From: Aureispira sp963837355
GTDB lineage: Bacteria; Bacteroidota; Bacteroidia; Chitinophagales; Saprospiraceae
Length of the DNA stretch: 64,000 bases
Assembly (NCBI GenBank): GCA_963837355.1
Contig: CAWIMY010000007.1
Span: 806,001 to 870,000, forward strand
Direction: 5' to 3'
Shown: positions 8,336 to 17,578 of the stretch, one piece after another
How the letters are laid out: each line of letters opens with the position of its first letter
Position numbering within the stretch: position 1 is the stretch's first letter
The notes under the pieces: generated by a model
What the model was told of the DNA's origin: nothing
Database searches by the model: none
The model's input: only the letters and a program-made list of their open reading frames with translations
Program-made: the position numbers and the translations under genes

Positions 8336-8940
8336 ACAGCTCTGTTTCTTTTTAGACTTGAAGTTATGATAGCATAGTTCGAATGTAGGTGCTTCAAGAA
8401 CCTTTTAATCGAGATTAAACAGCTCAGGTAGCAGACAGACCGACAAAAATACGAAAAAATATTCACTTTATGAAGAAAGTCCTTGGTTATTTACGAAGAT
8501 ATTGTATATTCCTGCCCCTTCTATCACTATAGGTTCCTTTACTGCCAAGAAGCCCTAATGCACACGTACCAAATTTAGCGCCTAAGGCTTTTTATTCTGA
8601 CACGCTAACAATTCTTTAAACAACTTTCGCGCAAAGTTTTATAGAATTAACTATGTTTTGCAGTTTTTTTTTGTGAAACTCAATTTTTTATTCTTAATTG
8701 TGGGCAAGGGTTAACCACCTCTTATGCCCTTTTTAGAAAGGGAACGGCTGCTATAGGATAATGCCAAGCGCCAAAGGAACAAGAGGGGGGCTTCAAACAT
8801 AAATCGAAGCATGTTGTTAGCCATTTAGAAACAATTTTAACGTGGTGCCCTGCACTGCTCTATTTGTCGCGTACTACTGCGCAAGCACTTACTGCTGCCC
8901 CACAACGGCAGCGCTGCAAATCCCACTAACGACTATTTTC
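8336..8940. other. Divergent intergenic region
   Basis: About 600 AT-rich bases between the second rpoD-like gene (minus) and the START-like gene (plus). No coding frame of any quality was seen. It should hold promoters for both directions; one candidate is at 8444-8451. Confidence 0.6.
8444..8451 (-). promoter_or_regulatory. Candidate -7 promoter box of the second rpoD-like gene
   Basis: TATTTTTG on the minus strand fits TAnnTTTG. It lies about 110 bases before the start codon. No clear -33 box is visible. Confidence 0.3.
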
Positions 8941-9321
8941 ATGGAAAGAGTATCTTTTAAAATGGAGTTCTTATTTAGAGCTTCTCCTACTATAATTTAC
9001 AAATTTTTGACTACTCCTGATTGCCTAATACGCTGGTTTTGCGATGACTGTAATGTCGTCGATGGCCGCTTTACGTTTGAGTGGGATGGAGAAGAGGAAG
9101 AGGCCGTAGTCTTAGAAGACATTGAAAACGAACAATTAAAATTAGAATGGGAAGAGTACGCCGATGAAAATGAGTATCTAGATTTCAAAATTAGCCGATC
9201 AGAAGTAACAGGCGAAACTATTTTGGAGATTACCGCGTTTTGTGATGCAGATGAGGTAGAACAGGAACAACAATTCTGGGCTACTCAAATGGAAGCTTTA
9301 GGCCGCGCTACAGGCGGTTAA
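8941..9321 (+). CDS. START-like (SRPBCC/AHSA1) domain protein
   Basis: A 126-aa cytosolic protein with the AHSA1-like pattern: the N-terminal strand VSFKMEFLFRASPTIIYKFL, then TTPDCLIRWFCDDC, FTFEWDGEEEEAVVLE and a C-terminal helix around QQFWATQMEALG. These helix-grip folds bind hydrophobic ligands or act as Hsp90 co-chaperones; the ligand here is unknown. The start at 8941 (MERVSF) is preferred because the longer open frame adds 33 residues of Cys-rich sequence with no family match. The SPFH gene follows 56 bases later and may be cotranscribed. Confidence 0.8.
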   Translation: MERVSFKMEFLFRASPTIIYKFLTTPDCLIRWFCDDCNVVDGRFTFEWDGEEEEAVVLEDIENEQLKLEWEEYADENEYLDFKISRSEVTGETILEITAFCDADEVEQEQQFWATQMEALGRATGG

Positions 9322-9377
9322 TAAAGCAACTAATCCCCCATCAATCAATTTTTTCTCTTAAAAATAATAAATGACCT

Positions 9378-10409
9378 ATGTTTGGATTCTTAAAAAATGA
9401 GTTGTTAGAGGTAATTGAGTGGAGAGAGACTAACAAAGACACTGTTATTTGGAAATTTCCCGATCAAGATGCTGCTATTAAATATGGCGCGCAACTAATT
9501 GTACGAGAGTCTCAAGCAGCTATCTTTGTCAACGAAGGACAAATTGCCGATGTTTATGGCGCGGGTAAATACACCCTGAAGACCGAAAATATGCCCATCT
9601 TGACTAAGCTCAAGTCTTGGAAATTCGGATTCAATTCGCCATTCAAAGCCGACGTTTATTTTGTTAGTACTCGACAGTTTACCAACTTCAAATGGGGAAC
9701 CCCCAATCCGATCTTTATCAACGATCCTGAAGCAGGACGAGTAGAAGTACGGGCTTTTGGAAGCTATTTCATTCGCATTGCTGATCCTAAATTGTTCTTT
9801 AGAGAATATGCAGGAACGAGCAGCGTGATGTATGTAGACGAGATCGAAGAAGCTTTCCGCGACTTAGTGGTACCCAAATTTGCCGAAGCGTTGAGCAATA
9901 GCGATGCCACTGCTTTTGACATTTACTCCAAATACTCGGAGCTAGGCGAGACTATTCGCCCTATGATTCAGGAAGATTTACGCGCATTTGGTTTAGAGTT
10001 GACCAAGTTTCAGATTACGTCTGTTTCCTTGCCTCCTGCAATCACGGAGCACATGCAAACATTAGCAAAAGCTAACTTGACCAGTCAAGATCACCTCAAC
10101 AAAATGCAACAGCTCAACCAAATGGATGTGGACAAAATTGCCGCCGAACGTGGTAATTATGAAGGCATGAAGGGGGCGCGCAATGATCTGATGATGCAGC
10201 AAATGCTTATGCAACAAATGATGCAACAGCAGAATCAGCAAGGCAACAATGCCAATAACAACGCAGGAAATCAAAATCAACCCGAGGAAAAAATGACTCG
10301 CGAGGAGATTATGAAAACGCTACGCGAGTTGGGGGAGCTCAAAGAAATGGGCATTCTAACCGACGACGAATTCAATGCCAAGAAAACTGACTTGTTAGCC
10401 AAATTGTAG
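9378..10409 (+). CDS. SPFH-domain protein with C-terminal SHOCT motif (YdjI-like)
   Basis: The 343-aa protein has an SPFH/band-7 domain over about residues 20-250 (ESQAAIFVNEGQIADVYGAG near 48, RAFGSYFIRI near 132). A Met/Gln/Asn-rich linker follows at about 268-300, then a SHOCT-type short helical motif (LGELKEMGILTDDEFNAKK). It has no membrane segment, unlike flotillin. Relatives (YdjI-like, 'virion core protein' in some databases) are soluble scaffolds; the Bacillus YdjI protein works with the phage-shock protein system. The role here is not visible. A strong terminator follows. Confidence 0.8.
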   Translation: MFGFLKNELLEVIEWRETNKDTVIWKFPDQDAAIKYGAQLIVRESQAAIFVNEGQIADVYGAGKYTLKTENMPILTKLKSWKFGFNSPFKADVYFVSTRQFTNFKWGTPNPIFINDPEAGRVEVRAFGSYFIRIADPKLFFREYAGTSSVMYVDEIEEAFRDLVVPKFAEALSNSDATAFDIYSKYSELGETIRPMIQEDLRAFGLELTKFQITSVSLPPAITEHMQTLAKANLTSQDHLNKMQQLNQMDVDKIAAERGNYEGMKGARNDLMMQQMLMQQMMQQQNQQGNNANNNAGNQNQPEEKMTREEIMKTLRELGELKEMGILTDDEFNAKKTDLLAKL

Positions 10410-10448
10410 TGGCTGAGAACAAACAATAAACTGAAGAATGAGCATGAA

Positions 10449-10483
10449 AAATGGTCGAACGCAAGTGCGTTCGACCATTTTTT
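10449..10483 (+). terminator. Rho-independent terminator after the SPFH gene
   Basis: Perfect 14-bp arms around a 4-nt loop, with a T run on the plus strand and A-rich sequence on the other side. It may serve both the SPFH gene and the minus-strand feo operon. Confidence 0.85.
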
Positions 10484-10512
10484 GTGGAGTAGGTTTTGTA
10501 GAGTAGAATTGG

Positions 10513-10704
10513 TTAAGGGCTCGGGAGATTGTCCCAGTCAATTTGATCCAAGCGCTCGCTAATGCGCGAGGCAGGGCAAGCATCGCCACAGCCCTTAGAA
10601 CAGCCACTGCTTTTGCTAGGGCGAAAGCGATTAATCAATTGCCAACAGGCCCACAAGAAGAGCCCGCCAATAATTACTTGTTCCATGTAAGGCCAGTAGT
10701 CCAT
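10513..10704 (-). CDS. FeoB-associated Cys-rich membrane protein
   Basis: A 63-aa protein with one membrane segment (VIIGGLFLWACWQLI, about residues 9-23) and a Cys-rich stretch SGCSKGCGDACP. It matches the small FeoB-associated family found at the end of feo operons in Bacteroidota and Firmicutes. The start was chosen at 10704 because its ATG overlaps the feoB stop as TAATG, typical of translational coupling; a second Met lies six residues later. It probably assists ferrous iron uptake at the inner membrane; its exact job is not established. Confidence 0.8.
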   Translation of the reverse strand: MDYWPYMEQVIIGGLFLWACWQLINRFRPSKSSGCSKGCGDACPASRISERLDQIDWDNLPSP

Positions 10705-12827
10705 TAGCTCAACAGTTGATAGGCCACCAAGGCACCAAAATAGGCCAAGGCGGTCATGTATACAAATTGGAGTAAGGGCCATTTCCAGCTCCGGGTTTCG
10801 CGTTGGACAATGGCTAACGTCGCCATACATTGCATGGCAAACAAATAAAAGACCAAGAGCGAAACGCTAACCGCCACATTAAAGAGCGGTTCTCCTGTTT
10901 CAGGGTGTTTTTCTTGGCGTAATTTTTCTAATAAGGGGACTTCTACCTCGTCGGCATCGCCTACACTATAAATAGTAGCCATCGTAGAAACAAACACTTC
11001 CCGCGCGGCAAAAGAAGTAATCAACGCAATACCAATTTTCCAATCATACCCCAAAGGGCGAATGACAGGTTCGATAAAATGCCCGATTTGTCCAATATAA
11101 GATGCTTCTAAGCGCTTAGAAGCTACTAATTCTGCTTCGCTATTAGCAACAGTAGGATTATCTTGATACAAGACAACGGCTGTTTGCTCGGCCTCCTGCA
11201 TGGCTTTTGGCGGGCCATAAGTAGCGAGTACCCATAAGATAATAGAAATTGCCAAGATGATTTTACCCGCCTCTAAAACAAATTCGCTGGTTTTTTGATA
11301 AATGGTAATGCCAATACTGCGCCATTGCGGCCATTTGTAAGAAGGTAATTCTAAGACAAACACCGTGTCTTTTTCCTCTGCCTCCTTTTTCCACAGTTTA
11401 TTGAGCAGCCAAGCAGAGATTAGCGCGGCCAAGAACCCACCCAAATATAAGCTGCCTAACAATAACGATTGCAGTCCGAACGGCCCCCAACCTGCTGTAG
11501 CGGGCACAATCAAACTAATAAAAATAACATAAACAGGCAACCGCGCCGAACAGCTCATGAGTGGTGTGACAAAAATAGTAGTGAGGCGTTCTCGCCAAGA
11601 GGTAATGCTGCGGGTAGCCATAATTGCAGGCACGGCACAGGCTGCTCCCGAAACCAACGGAACGATACTTTTGCCATTGAGGCCAAAACGACTCATGGTT
11701 TTGTCCGTCAGAAACATCACCCGCGAGAGGTAGCCTGTTTCTTCTAAAATAGCAATCAAACCAAATAGAATTGCAATTTGAGGAATGAAAATAACAATTC
11801 CCCCAATTCCTGCCAAAATACCATCGAGGAATAAATCGGTCAATAGGGTATCGGGCAATGCTCCATGTAAATAAGCTCCTGCTTCTGCAAACATACCATC
11901 TATCCACTCCATTGGCGCTGCTGCCAAATTAAAAATAGCTTGAAAAATCAAGAGCAGTAGGCCAAAAAAGATCACGTAGCCGCTGACAGGATGCAAGAAA
12001 AAACGGTCTAGCTGATCGGTGAGCGTAATACGCTTTTTTTCTTGTTGGCTGGCTTGTTCCGCGATAGGAGTCAAGCGTTTTAGACGGGCTTTGGCATCGG
12101 CGGTTTGCAAACTCAACGGATCGAGCTGGTATTTGGCGACCAAGGCAGCAATGCCCTGCCGTTGTACATCGGTCAAAAAGGGCAAGTGCTCGTATTGGCT
12201 AAGGAGCAATTTGGCGTGCAATAAATTATTAGTGGTATACCACTGCTGTAACTCGTTTTGCCAGACGGCTTCGGATGCTTCTAGTGGGAGTGGGGCAACG
12301 GGGGGCAACTCTAGTACGGCTGCTTGCAGGGCCAATAAACCACTTTGAGTACGGGCATTAATCGGAACAACAGGCAACTGTAGCGCTCGCTGCAAGTACT
12401 CGGCATCAATAGAGCAGCCTTGTGAGGCAGCAATATCTAACATGTTCAAGGCCACAACAATGGGAAACCCAAATTGTCGCGCTTGGTCGAGCAACAACAA
12501 ACTACGGGTCAATTGACTCGCGTCTAAGACCACGATTAATACATCGGGGCGGTCTTCGCTAGTAGGATCTAAAATAGGCGGCAAGACCACGCGTTCATCG
12601 GGAGCTCTGGCAAACAAACTGTAAATACCAGGCAGGTCGAGGAGCTCCACGGCTTTGCCTGTGCTGAACAGCCAAGTCCCTACATTTTTGTCAATCGTCA
12701 CTCCTGAATAATTCCCCACCTTTTGGCGCAGACCTGTTAGGCCATTAAACAGGGAGGATTTTCCAGCATTGGGATTGCCCAAGAGCGCTATTCGCTTCAC
12801 AGGCACCGCTTCTATCGTAGTAGTCAT
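10704..12827 (-). CDS. feoB: Ferrous iron transport protein B
   Basis: Inner-membrane Fe(II) transporter of 707 aa. The N-terminal G-protein domain shows G1 GNPNAGKSSLFNGLTG (about residues 17-32), G3 DLPGIYS and G4 NMLD. A helical linker follows, then two Gate domains with many membrane segments from about residue 285 (SGAACAVPAIMATRSI lies in the conserved core). The length fits the shorter Bacteroidota FeoB. It overlaps feoA by 4 bases upstream and the Cys-rich gene by 1 base downstream, giving a compact feoA-feoB-small protein operon. Confidence 0.95.
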   Translation of the reverse strand: MTTTIEAVPVKRIALLGNPNAGKSSLFNGLTGLRQKVGNYSGVTIDKNVGTWLFSTGKAVELLDLPGIYSLFARAPDERVVLPPILDPTSEDRPDVLIVVLDASQLTRSLLLLDQARQFGFPIVVALNMLDIAASQGCSIDAEYLQRALQLPVVPINARTQSGLLALQAAVLELPPVAPLPLEASEAVWQNELQQWYTTNNLLHAKLLLSQYEHLPFLTDVQRQGIAALVAKYQLDPLSLQTADAKARLKRLTPIAEQASQQEKKRITLTDQLDRFFLHPVSGYVIFFGLLLLIFQAIFNLAAAPMEWIDGMFAEAGAYLHGALPDTLLTDLFLDGILAGIGGIVIFIPQIAILFGLIAILEETGYLSRVMFLTDKTMSRFGLNGKSIVPLVSGAACAVPAIMATRSITSWRERLTTIFVTPLMSCSARLPVYVIFISLIVPATAGWGPFGLQSLLLGSLYLGGFLAALISAWLLNKLWKKEAEEKDTVFVLELPSYKWPQWRSIGITIYQKTSEFVLEAGKIILAISIILWVLATYGPPKAMQEAEQTAVVLYQDNPTVANSEAELVASKRLEASYIGQIGHFIEPVIRPLGYDWKIGIALITSFAAREVFVSTMATIYSVGDADEVEVPLLEKLRQEKHPETGEPLFNVAVSVSLLVFYLFAMQCMATLAIVQRETRSWKWPLLQFVYMTALAYFGALVAYQLLS

Positions 12828-13048
12828 GATTTACGCATCGTCATTTTTTGGGCATCCTTTTGGCGCAAGGCCAGCACATTACCCGTATGTGTTTTGATAG
12901 AAATAGGGCCGCGAAACAAGGCTTTGTGGTAGAGCTCTACAGTAGTGCCTAAGGGGCAACCCATGTCCGTTAAGACTGCTTCTATCGCCAAGTCGTGAAA
13001 GCGCTCTATAATCGCTGTTTCTCCTATTTTTAAATCGGTCAATAGCAT
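12824..13048 (-). CDS. feoA: Ferrous iron transport protein A
   Basis: A 74-aa SH3-like cytosolic protein that supports FeoB function. The family pattern is visible: LTDLKIGETAIIERF, then LTDMGCPLGTTVEL and GPISIKTHTGNVLALRQKDA. It is first in the feo operon and overlaps feoB by 4 bases. A palindrome at 13115-13133 lies 67 bases before its start and may mediate iron control. Confidence 0.92.
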   Translation of the reverse strand: MLLTDLKIGETAIIERFHDLAIEAVLTDMGCPLGTTVELYHKALFRGPISIKTHTGNVLALRQKDAQKMTMRKS

Positions 13049-13350
13049 ACGAAGACAATTTTTAAAGGCACAGTAACCAAGAAAATAGCGATCGCGATCA
13101 ACGGCCCTATATTTATTTAGACCATGCCTAAATTGAAGGCGAAAGTACCCACAAGATTACGAAATTGTTTTGGATTTATTCAGCAAGTGTATAGGTATTT
13201 TTATTTGGATTTAGTATAAATAACAAAAGTCTGACCGTTGGCTTCTCTAAGTATTCTAGGCGTTTATCTGCTAAAAAGGCGTTCTACAAGTCCCAAAAAA
13301 GCTGTACCTTTCCCCTTCAAAATTTTCTATTTTTACTTTATTTTTAATTG
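13049..13350. other. Divergent intergenic region between feoA and miaA
   Basis: About 300 bases with no gene. It contains the palindrome at 13115-13133 and should hold promoters for the feo operon and for miaA. Confidence 0.6.
13115..13133 (-). promoter_or_regulatory. Candidate DtxR/IdeR-type operator of the feo operon
   Basis: Inverted repeat ATTTAG-7 nt-CTAAAT, resembling the TTAG...CTAA arms of DtxR-family metal-regulator boxes. It lies 67 bases upstream of feoA. The location and arm sequence are seen; the regulator is inferred and no such gene is in this window. Confidence 0.4.
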
Positions 13351-14211
13351 ATGACAGAAAAAATATTGTTGGTCGTGGCGGGGCCTACCGCCAGTGGCAA
13401 AACGACTTTGGGCATTCAGTTGGCACAGCATTACCACACCGAAATTTTATCCGCCGATTCTCGGCAGTTTTATCGAGAAACCACGATTGGAACGGCCAAA
13501 CCCACAGCGAAAGAATTAGCCGCCGCGCCCCATCATTTTGTCAACAGTTTGTCCATTGAACAGGAGTATAATATTGGAGATTTTGAGCGCGATGCCTTGT
13601 CTTTTTTAGACAGCTTTTATCGGCGGCAGGAACTGGCAGTGATGGTAGGAGGCTCAGGCTTGTACATCAAGGCGGTATGTGAAGGGTTGGATGTTTTTCC
13701 AGCCGTATCAGAGGGAGCTCGTGCGGCACTGGTCGAGCTATTCGAGACACAAGGTATCTTGGCTTTGCAAGAAGAATTGGCTTTAGCTGATCCCGTTTAT
13801 TATGATAAAGTAGACCGCGCCAATCCGCACCGCCTTATCCGCGCCCTAGAAATTTGCCGCAGTACAGGACAGCCTTTTTCCTCTTTTCAGGGTAGAAACA
13901 AAGCTCCCCGTCCTTTTAAGGTCTTGACGGTCGCTATAGAGTGGGAGCGGGCCGCGCTGTATGAGCGTATCAACCACCGCGTAGATTTGATGATAGAAGC
14001 TGGTCTAATAGAAGAAGCGCGTCGTTTGCACCCCCAACAAGCCCTCAATGCCCTACAAACGGTTGGCTACCGCGAGCTGTTCGATCATTTTAACGGCTTG
14101 ACCGACCTACCCACAGCCATCGAACTCATCAAACGCAATACCCGCCGCTATGCCAAACGGCAATTGACTTGGTTGCGCAAGCAAGCGAGTGTACATTGGG
14201 TAACGGCCTGA
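13351..14211 (+). CDS. miaA: tRNA dimethylallyltransferase MiaA
   Basis: MiaA transfers a dimethylallyl group from dimethylallyl diphosphate to N6 of A37 in tRNAs reading UNN codons. The 286-aa protein shows the P-loop GPTASGKTTLGIQLA, the DSRQFY motif with GTAKP, VGGSGLYIKAV, and the C-terminal RRYAKRQLTWLR. The ATG at 13351 is used; a TTG directly before it is also open. It is a single gene with no operon partner. Confidence 0.95.
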   Translation: MTEKILLVVAGPTASGKTTLGIQLAQHYHTEILSADSRQFYRETTIGTAKPTAKELAAAPHHFVNSLSIEQEYNIGDFERDALSFLDSFYRRQELAVMVGGSGLYIKAVCEGLDVFPAVSEGARAALVELFETQGILALQEELALADPVYYDKVDRANPHRLIRALEICRSTGQPFSSFQGRNKAPRPFKVLTVAIEWERAALYERINHRVDLMIEAGLIEEARRLHPQQALNALQTVGYRELFDHFNGLTDLPTAIELIKRNTRRYAKRQLTWLRKQASVHWVTA

Positions 14212-14574
14212 AGTGGCTATAGAGGAGGTCGTGGCGTGGGTGGAGCAAGCTCGGTAGCTACTCAGGTGCTGTTTGTTGCGCTCTTCTACGCTCTTTTTAG
14301 AACTCCTCCTGTTTAAGTTCTTGCTCCCTCCGATATAGTGTGCTGTACTTATTAAGTAACTACCTAGTAGGCTTTTGGCACAAAAAATTATAAGAAATTA
14401 TAAAAAATCCTGAGATTTTGCCCTTTAGGCTAACTTTTTCTCAAAACAAGCGCCTGCTATAGTTTTTATTGTGTAACTTAATCTATGAATAAGTTTTAGG
14501 CCATACTTCCCCTCCAATCAAAAGCCTATCCCTCCAACTACCCTTCCTTTTTACAATAGTTAAACCTCCATTGT
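14212..14574. other. Intergenic region
   Basis: 363 bases between miaA and the tail-fibre-like gene. No coding frame, RNA gene or terminator-grade hairpin was found. Confidence 0.5.
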
Positions 14575-16075
14575 ATGTTTAAATTTAGTACAATAATGTC
14601 CTCTACTCGTACTCGCCAACAGTGCCTCTATCTCGTTGGCTGCTCCTTGTTTTTAGCTACCAATAGCTACGCCCAAAATGTGGGAATTGGTACCCCCAAT
14701 CCTAGCCACAAACTTCATGTCGTAGGGGAGGCGCGTATTTCTAGTTTGTCGGGTGCGGGCACTCGTATGGTGGTGGCCGATGGCAATGGTGTTTTGAGTA
14801 CCCAAGCGCTCCCTCCTGCTGGGGATATCACTGGGGTAACGGCTGGTGCTGGACTCATTAACGGTGGGACAACAGGCACGGTAACTGTGGATGCCGTAGC
14901 GATTAATGGATTGACCACCAATCCTAATGACATTCGTCTAGGAGGAACCTTGATCCAAGGAACCACGATTGACCAAGGGGCATTCAATATGACCTACAAC
15001 CTAACGGGCACTGGTGATTTTGTTGTACAAGATGCAGGAACTGGCCACTTTGAAGTGCGCGACGATGGCTCTACCCACTTTGGGGGAGATGTGTTTTGGG
15101 AAGACGAGTTTACAGGCGGGACTTTACTCGCCAGTATTGTTGATGTGGGAGCTATTCATGGCTTATTTGACCTTTATGCCAATGGTCTTGTGCAACATCG
15201 CTTACACTCTACCGGTGTGAGTGTTATCAACGAGCAAGGATTACCCAACTCAGACTTTAGAATAGAATCTGACAATCAGGCCAATATCTTTTTTGTCAAT
15301 GCAGGTACTAATCGTATTGGTATCCAAACGGCTGCGCCCACGAGTATGTTGCACATGGTCAATGGCGGTGTCAACGTAGGGGCTAATTCTATGGCTTCTT
15401 TCGAAAATACGGGAGCAGAAGGGGTAGCTGTTAATGGCTATAATACCAGTGTTACCAATACTTTTAATGCGTGTTGAGGGGATTGTTGCTTATAATGGTA
15501 CTGCCTTTATTCCTACTGGGGTGTTTGGTCTCGGCATTGATTTGAGCCTTACCCACAGTGCTGTAGGGGTGCGCGGGACGGTGAATGGACGAGATGGTAT
15601 TGCTGTGCTGGGAACTAGACAGAATGGTGCTGGTGCTGGCTGGGGTGGTTTGTTTACCAATGACTTGGGCTACACAGGTTTTTTTGGAGCGGCTTCTGAT
15701 GAGTCCCTCAAAAAGAACATTCAGCCCATTCAAAAGGCGCTAGCGATTGTCCAACAATTGAATCCTGTTACTTATGACTTTGACTTGAAGAAGCACCCTG
15801 GTATGGGTTTAAATACAACGATGGAATACGGCTTTCTCGCTCAAGAAGTACAGCAAGTCTTGCCAGAGATTGTTAGAGAAAAGAACCTGCCTACCAATGC
15901 CAACCTCGCTATCCAGGCCAATCAAGCACAAAAAACAACAATGGATAAGTTTGTTGTTATGGATTACACCCGAATTATTCCAATTCTAACACAAGCCATT
16001 AAGGAACAACAGACGATTATTGAAGAACAAAATAAACGCATTTTGGCACTCGAAAAAATGGCGGCTGAAAAATAA
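14575..16075 (+). pseudogene. Tail-fibre-like protein with S74 chaperone domain, split by a frameshift
   Basis: Two frames form one secreted protein of about 499 aa. The first part (14575-15477) has a signal peptide (LYLVGCSLFLATNSYAQ), the NVGIGTPNPSHKLHV motif common in such proteins, and Gly/Thr-rich strand repeats. The second frame (to 16075) carries the intramolecular chaperone S74 domain (SDESLKKNIQPIQKALAIV, TMEYGFLAQEVQQVLPE) and a coiled-coil tail. The break is at about 15462-15475; removing one base joins the frames. S74 domains trimerise and then release beta-helical fibres. In Bacteroidota these proteins are often surface adhesins rather than phage parts. A start at 14596 is also possible. 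The frame break may be a consensus error. Confidence 0.75.
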
Positions 16076-16131
16076 TAGATGGGCTGATAAAACCTAAAAA
16101 CACAGGTCAAATAAATAGGACTCCTTACTCC

Positions 16132-16172
16132 AAAGCTGCTTTCTCCGATAACTCGGAAAAGCAGCTTTTTTT
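16132..16172 (+). terminator. Rho-independent terminator after the S74 gene
   Basis: Long arms (AAAGCTGCTT-type, about 16 bases with one bulge) around 4 nt, followed by seven T on the plus strand. Confidence 0.8.
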
Positions 16173-16186
16173 GTGGCAATTGGTAC

Positions 16187-16227
16187 AAAAAAAACTGTTC
16201 CACCCGAGGTCATCGGCGTGGAACAGT
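16187..16227 (-). terminator. Rho-independent terminator after the lipoprotein gene
   Basis: Arms ACTGTTCCAC and GTGGAACAGT with a second short stem in the loop; eight T follow on the minus strand. It lies 70 bases past the stop at 16298. Confidence 0.8.
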
Positions 16228-16297
16228 AGTAGGGGTTTTAGGAAATGGTTCTAGTTTTTTTTTAATTCGCTATGAAAGTTAGCTAGAAGCGCGGTCT

Positions 16298-17302
16298 TTA
16301 TGGTAAATTGGACAATTGTGTCTGCAAATTAGCCGCCGTTGTCCCTACAATATCCGAAGCCGCTAGAGTCACGGTTTGTCCATTGACCACCGTTATCGCT
16401 TGAATGTTATACACCAGCACCCCGTTTTGTTCGGCAATCACAATCAGATGAATTTGTTGCCCGATAGGAATTTGATAATAGGTGCCTGTAGAAAAGCTAC
16501 TACCAGAATTATCATACAAATCCGTAATTAAGTTCAATGCATCAAACGAGATAATTACCTGTGTATTAGAAGCATTGTAAGTGCTAGGTAAGTTGACGGT
16601 CATTCCTGTTAAAGGCGTGTTCCAGCTAGCAAAGTAATCGCAGTTGATCCAAGAGGAATTATCCGAAATCTGAAAACAGTAGTTGCTCTGTCCCAATAGA
16701 ATCATCGCCGAATCTTGGCAGTTGCCCATAAACGTATCAATGGGTACCCAAACAGAATCACCTACGGTAGAATCCGCTTCCAACAATAAAGGCATCATGC
16801 TATTGTTAAAATCTGCATCGGGAAAAGAGGCCGTCGCTATTTGAACAGGACTATTAGGGTTAATGGTCAAGGTCTGCCCATTTTGAGAAGCGTTGAGGTA
16901 GAATTCGCCAGCAGAGATCATAGCGCCATAGTTGCCCCACTCATCTCTTCCCATGGTATTCAAACCCATCTCCAAAATATCGGACTTGTCGTAGGCCTCA
17001 ATTAAATCCACGTCAATGCTGCCAGTAACTGGCGCGCCATTGAGTAAAAAAGAATTGCTGTAGAAACTAATTTTTGTTCCTTTGGCACCGATTACCTCAT
17101 TATAAGGAGCAATAGTCGCGGTCAAGCGCTGTACTTTGGCGGCTTTTTGGTCTTGCCAAAAGCTACTCAAGCTGCTGATGGCTTCTCCTTGTTGGACTTG
17201 GTCGTCATCGTTATCATCGTCTGGTGTTGGATCGTCTTTTCGACAAGCAATAATAGCCAATAGCGCAAACAGGGCAAGCATTAAAATTTTAGTCTTCTGC
17301 AT
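16298..17302 (-). CDS. Hypothetical lipoprotein
   Basis: Unrecognised 334-aa exported protein. The start at 17302 gives a clean lipoprotein signal (ILMLALFALLAIIACRKDD, Cys near 20); an upstream ATG adds ten residues. An acidic stretch (DDDNDDD) follows the anchor. The rest is strand-rich and contains IGAKGTKISFYSNSFLLNG, a pattern seen in Bacteroidota surface proteins that carry G-T-x-(I/V) strand motifs, and a C-terminal region around NAITVVNGQTVTL-like sequence. It is flanked by terminators on both sides and so is monocistronic. Confidence 0.7.
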   Translation of the reverse strand: MQKTKILMLALFALLAIIACRKDDPTPDDDNDDDQVQQGEAISSLSSFWQDQKAAKVQRLTATIAPYNEVIGAKGTKISFYSNSFLLNGAPVTGSIDVDLIEAYDKSDILEMGLNTMGRDEWGNYGAMISAGEFYLNASQNGQTLTINPNSPVQIATASFPDADFNNSMMPLLLEADSTVGDSVWVPIDTFMGNCQDSAMILLGQSNYCFQISDNSSWINCDYFASWNTPLTGMTVNLPSTYNASNTQVIISFDALNLITDLYDNSGSSFSTGTYYQIPIGQQIHLIVIAEQNGVLVYNIQAITVVNGQTVTLAASDIVGTTAANLQTQLSNLP

Positions 17303-17384
17303 GATAGTTGTTTGTTTTGGGGAACTGCTCACGACGACTTTGCAGCTAGTCTACAAAGTCGTCTGTAAACAACTTCCATTAAAT

Positions 17385-17415
17385 AAAAAAGGGTAGTGCT
17401 GTTCCTGCACTACCC
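17385..17415 (-). terminator. Rho-independent terminator after the phosphatase gene
   Basis: Perfect 9-bp GC-rich arms (GGGTAGTGC) around 7 nt, followed by six T on the minus strand, about 165 bases past the stop at 17579. Confidence 0.7.
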
Positions 17416-17578
17416 TACAATTATAAACTATCGTATTTTTTCTTCAAAGAACAAACAGATGCATTTCTTTTAAAAGTAGGTTTTTATGATATGCTTAAGG
17501 GGCTAGTTGTTAGACTTAAAAGTAGTTAGTAGCCACTTAAAAACTATTCAAAAAGCTGTTCTAAAAAATCCTAAAAAG

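Noticed and set aside
11469..12348. Long antisense and shifted frames within feoB
   Set aside because: feoB is intact with all G motifs; the others are shadows.
14575..16075. Prophage tail region
   Set aside because: Only an S74 domain is present; no other phage gene is nearby, and such proteins are common surface proteins in Bacteroidota.
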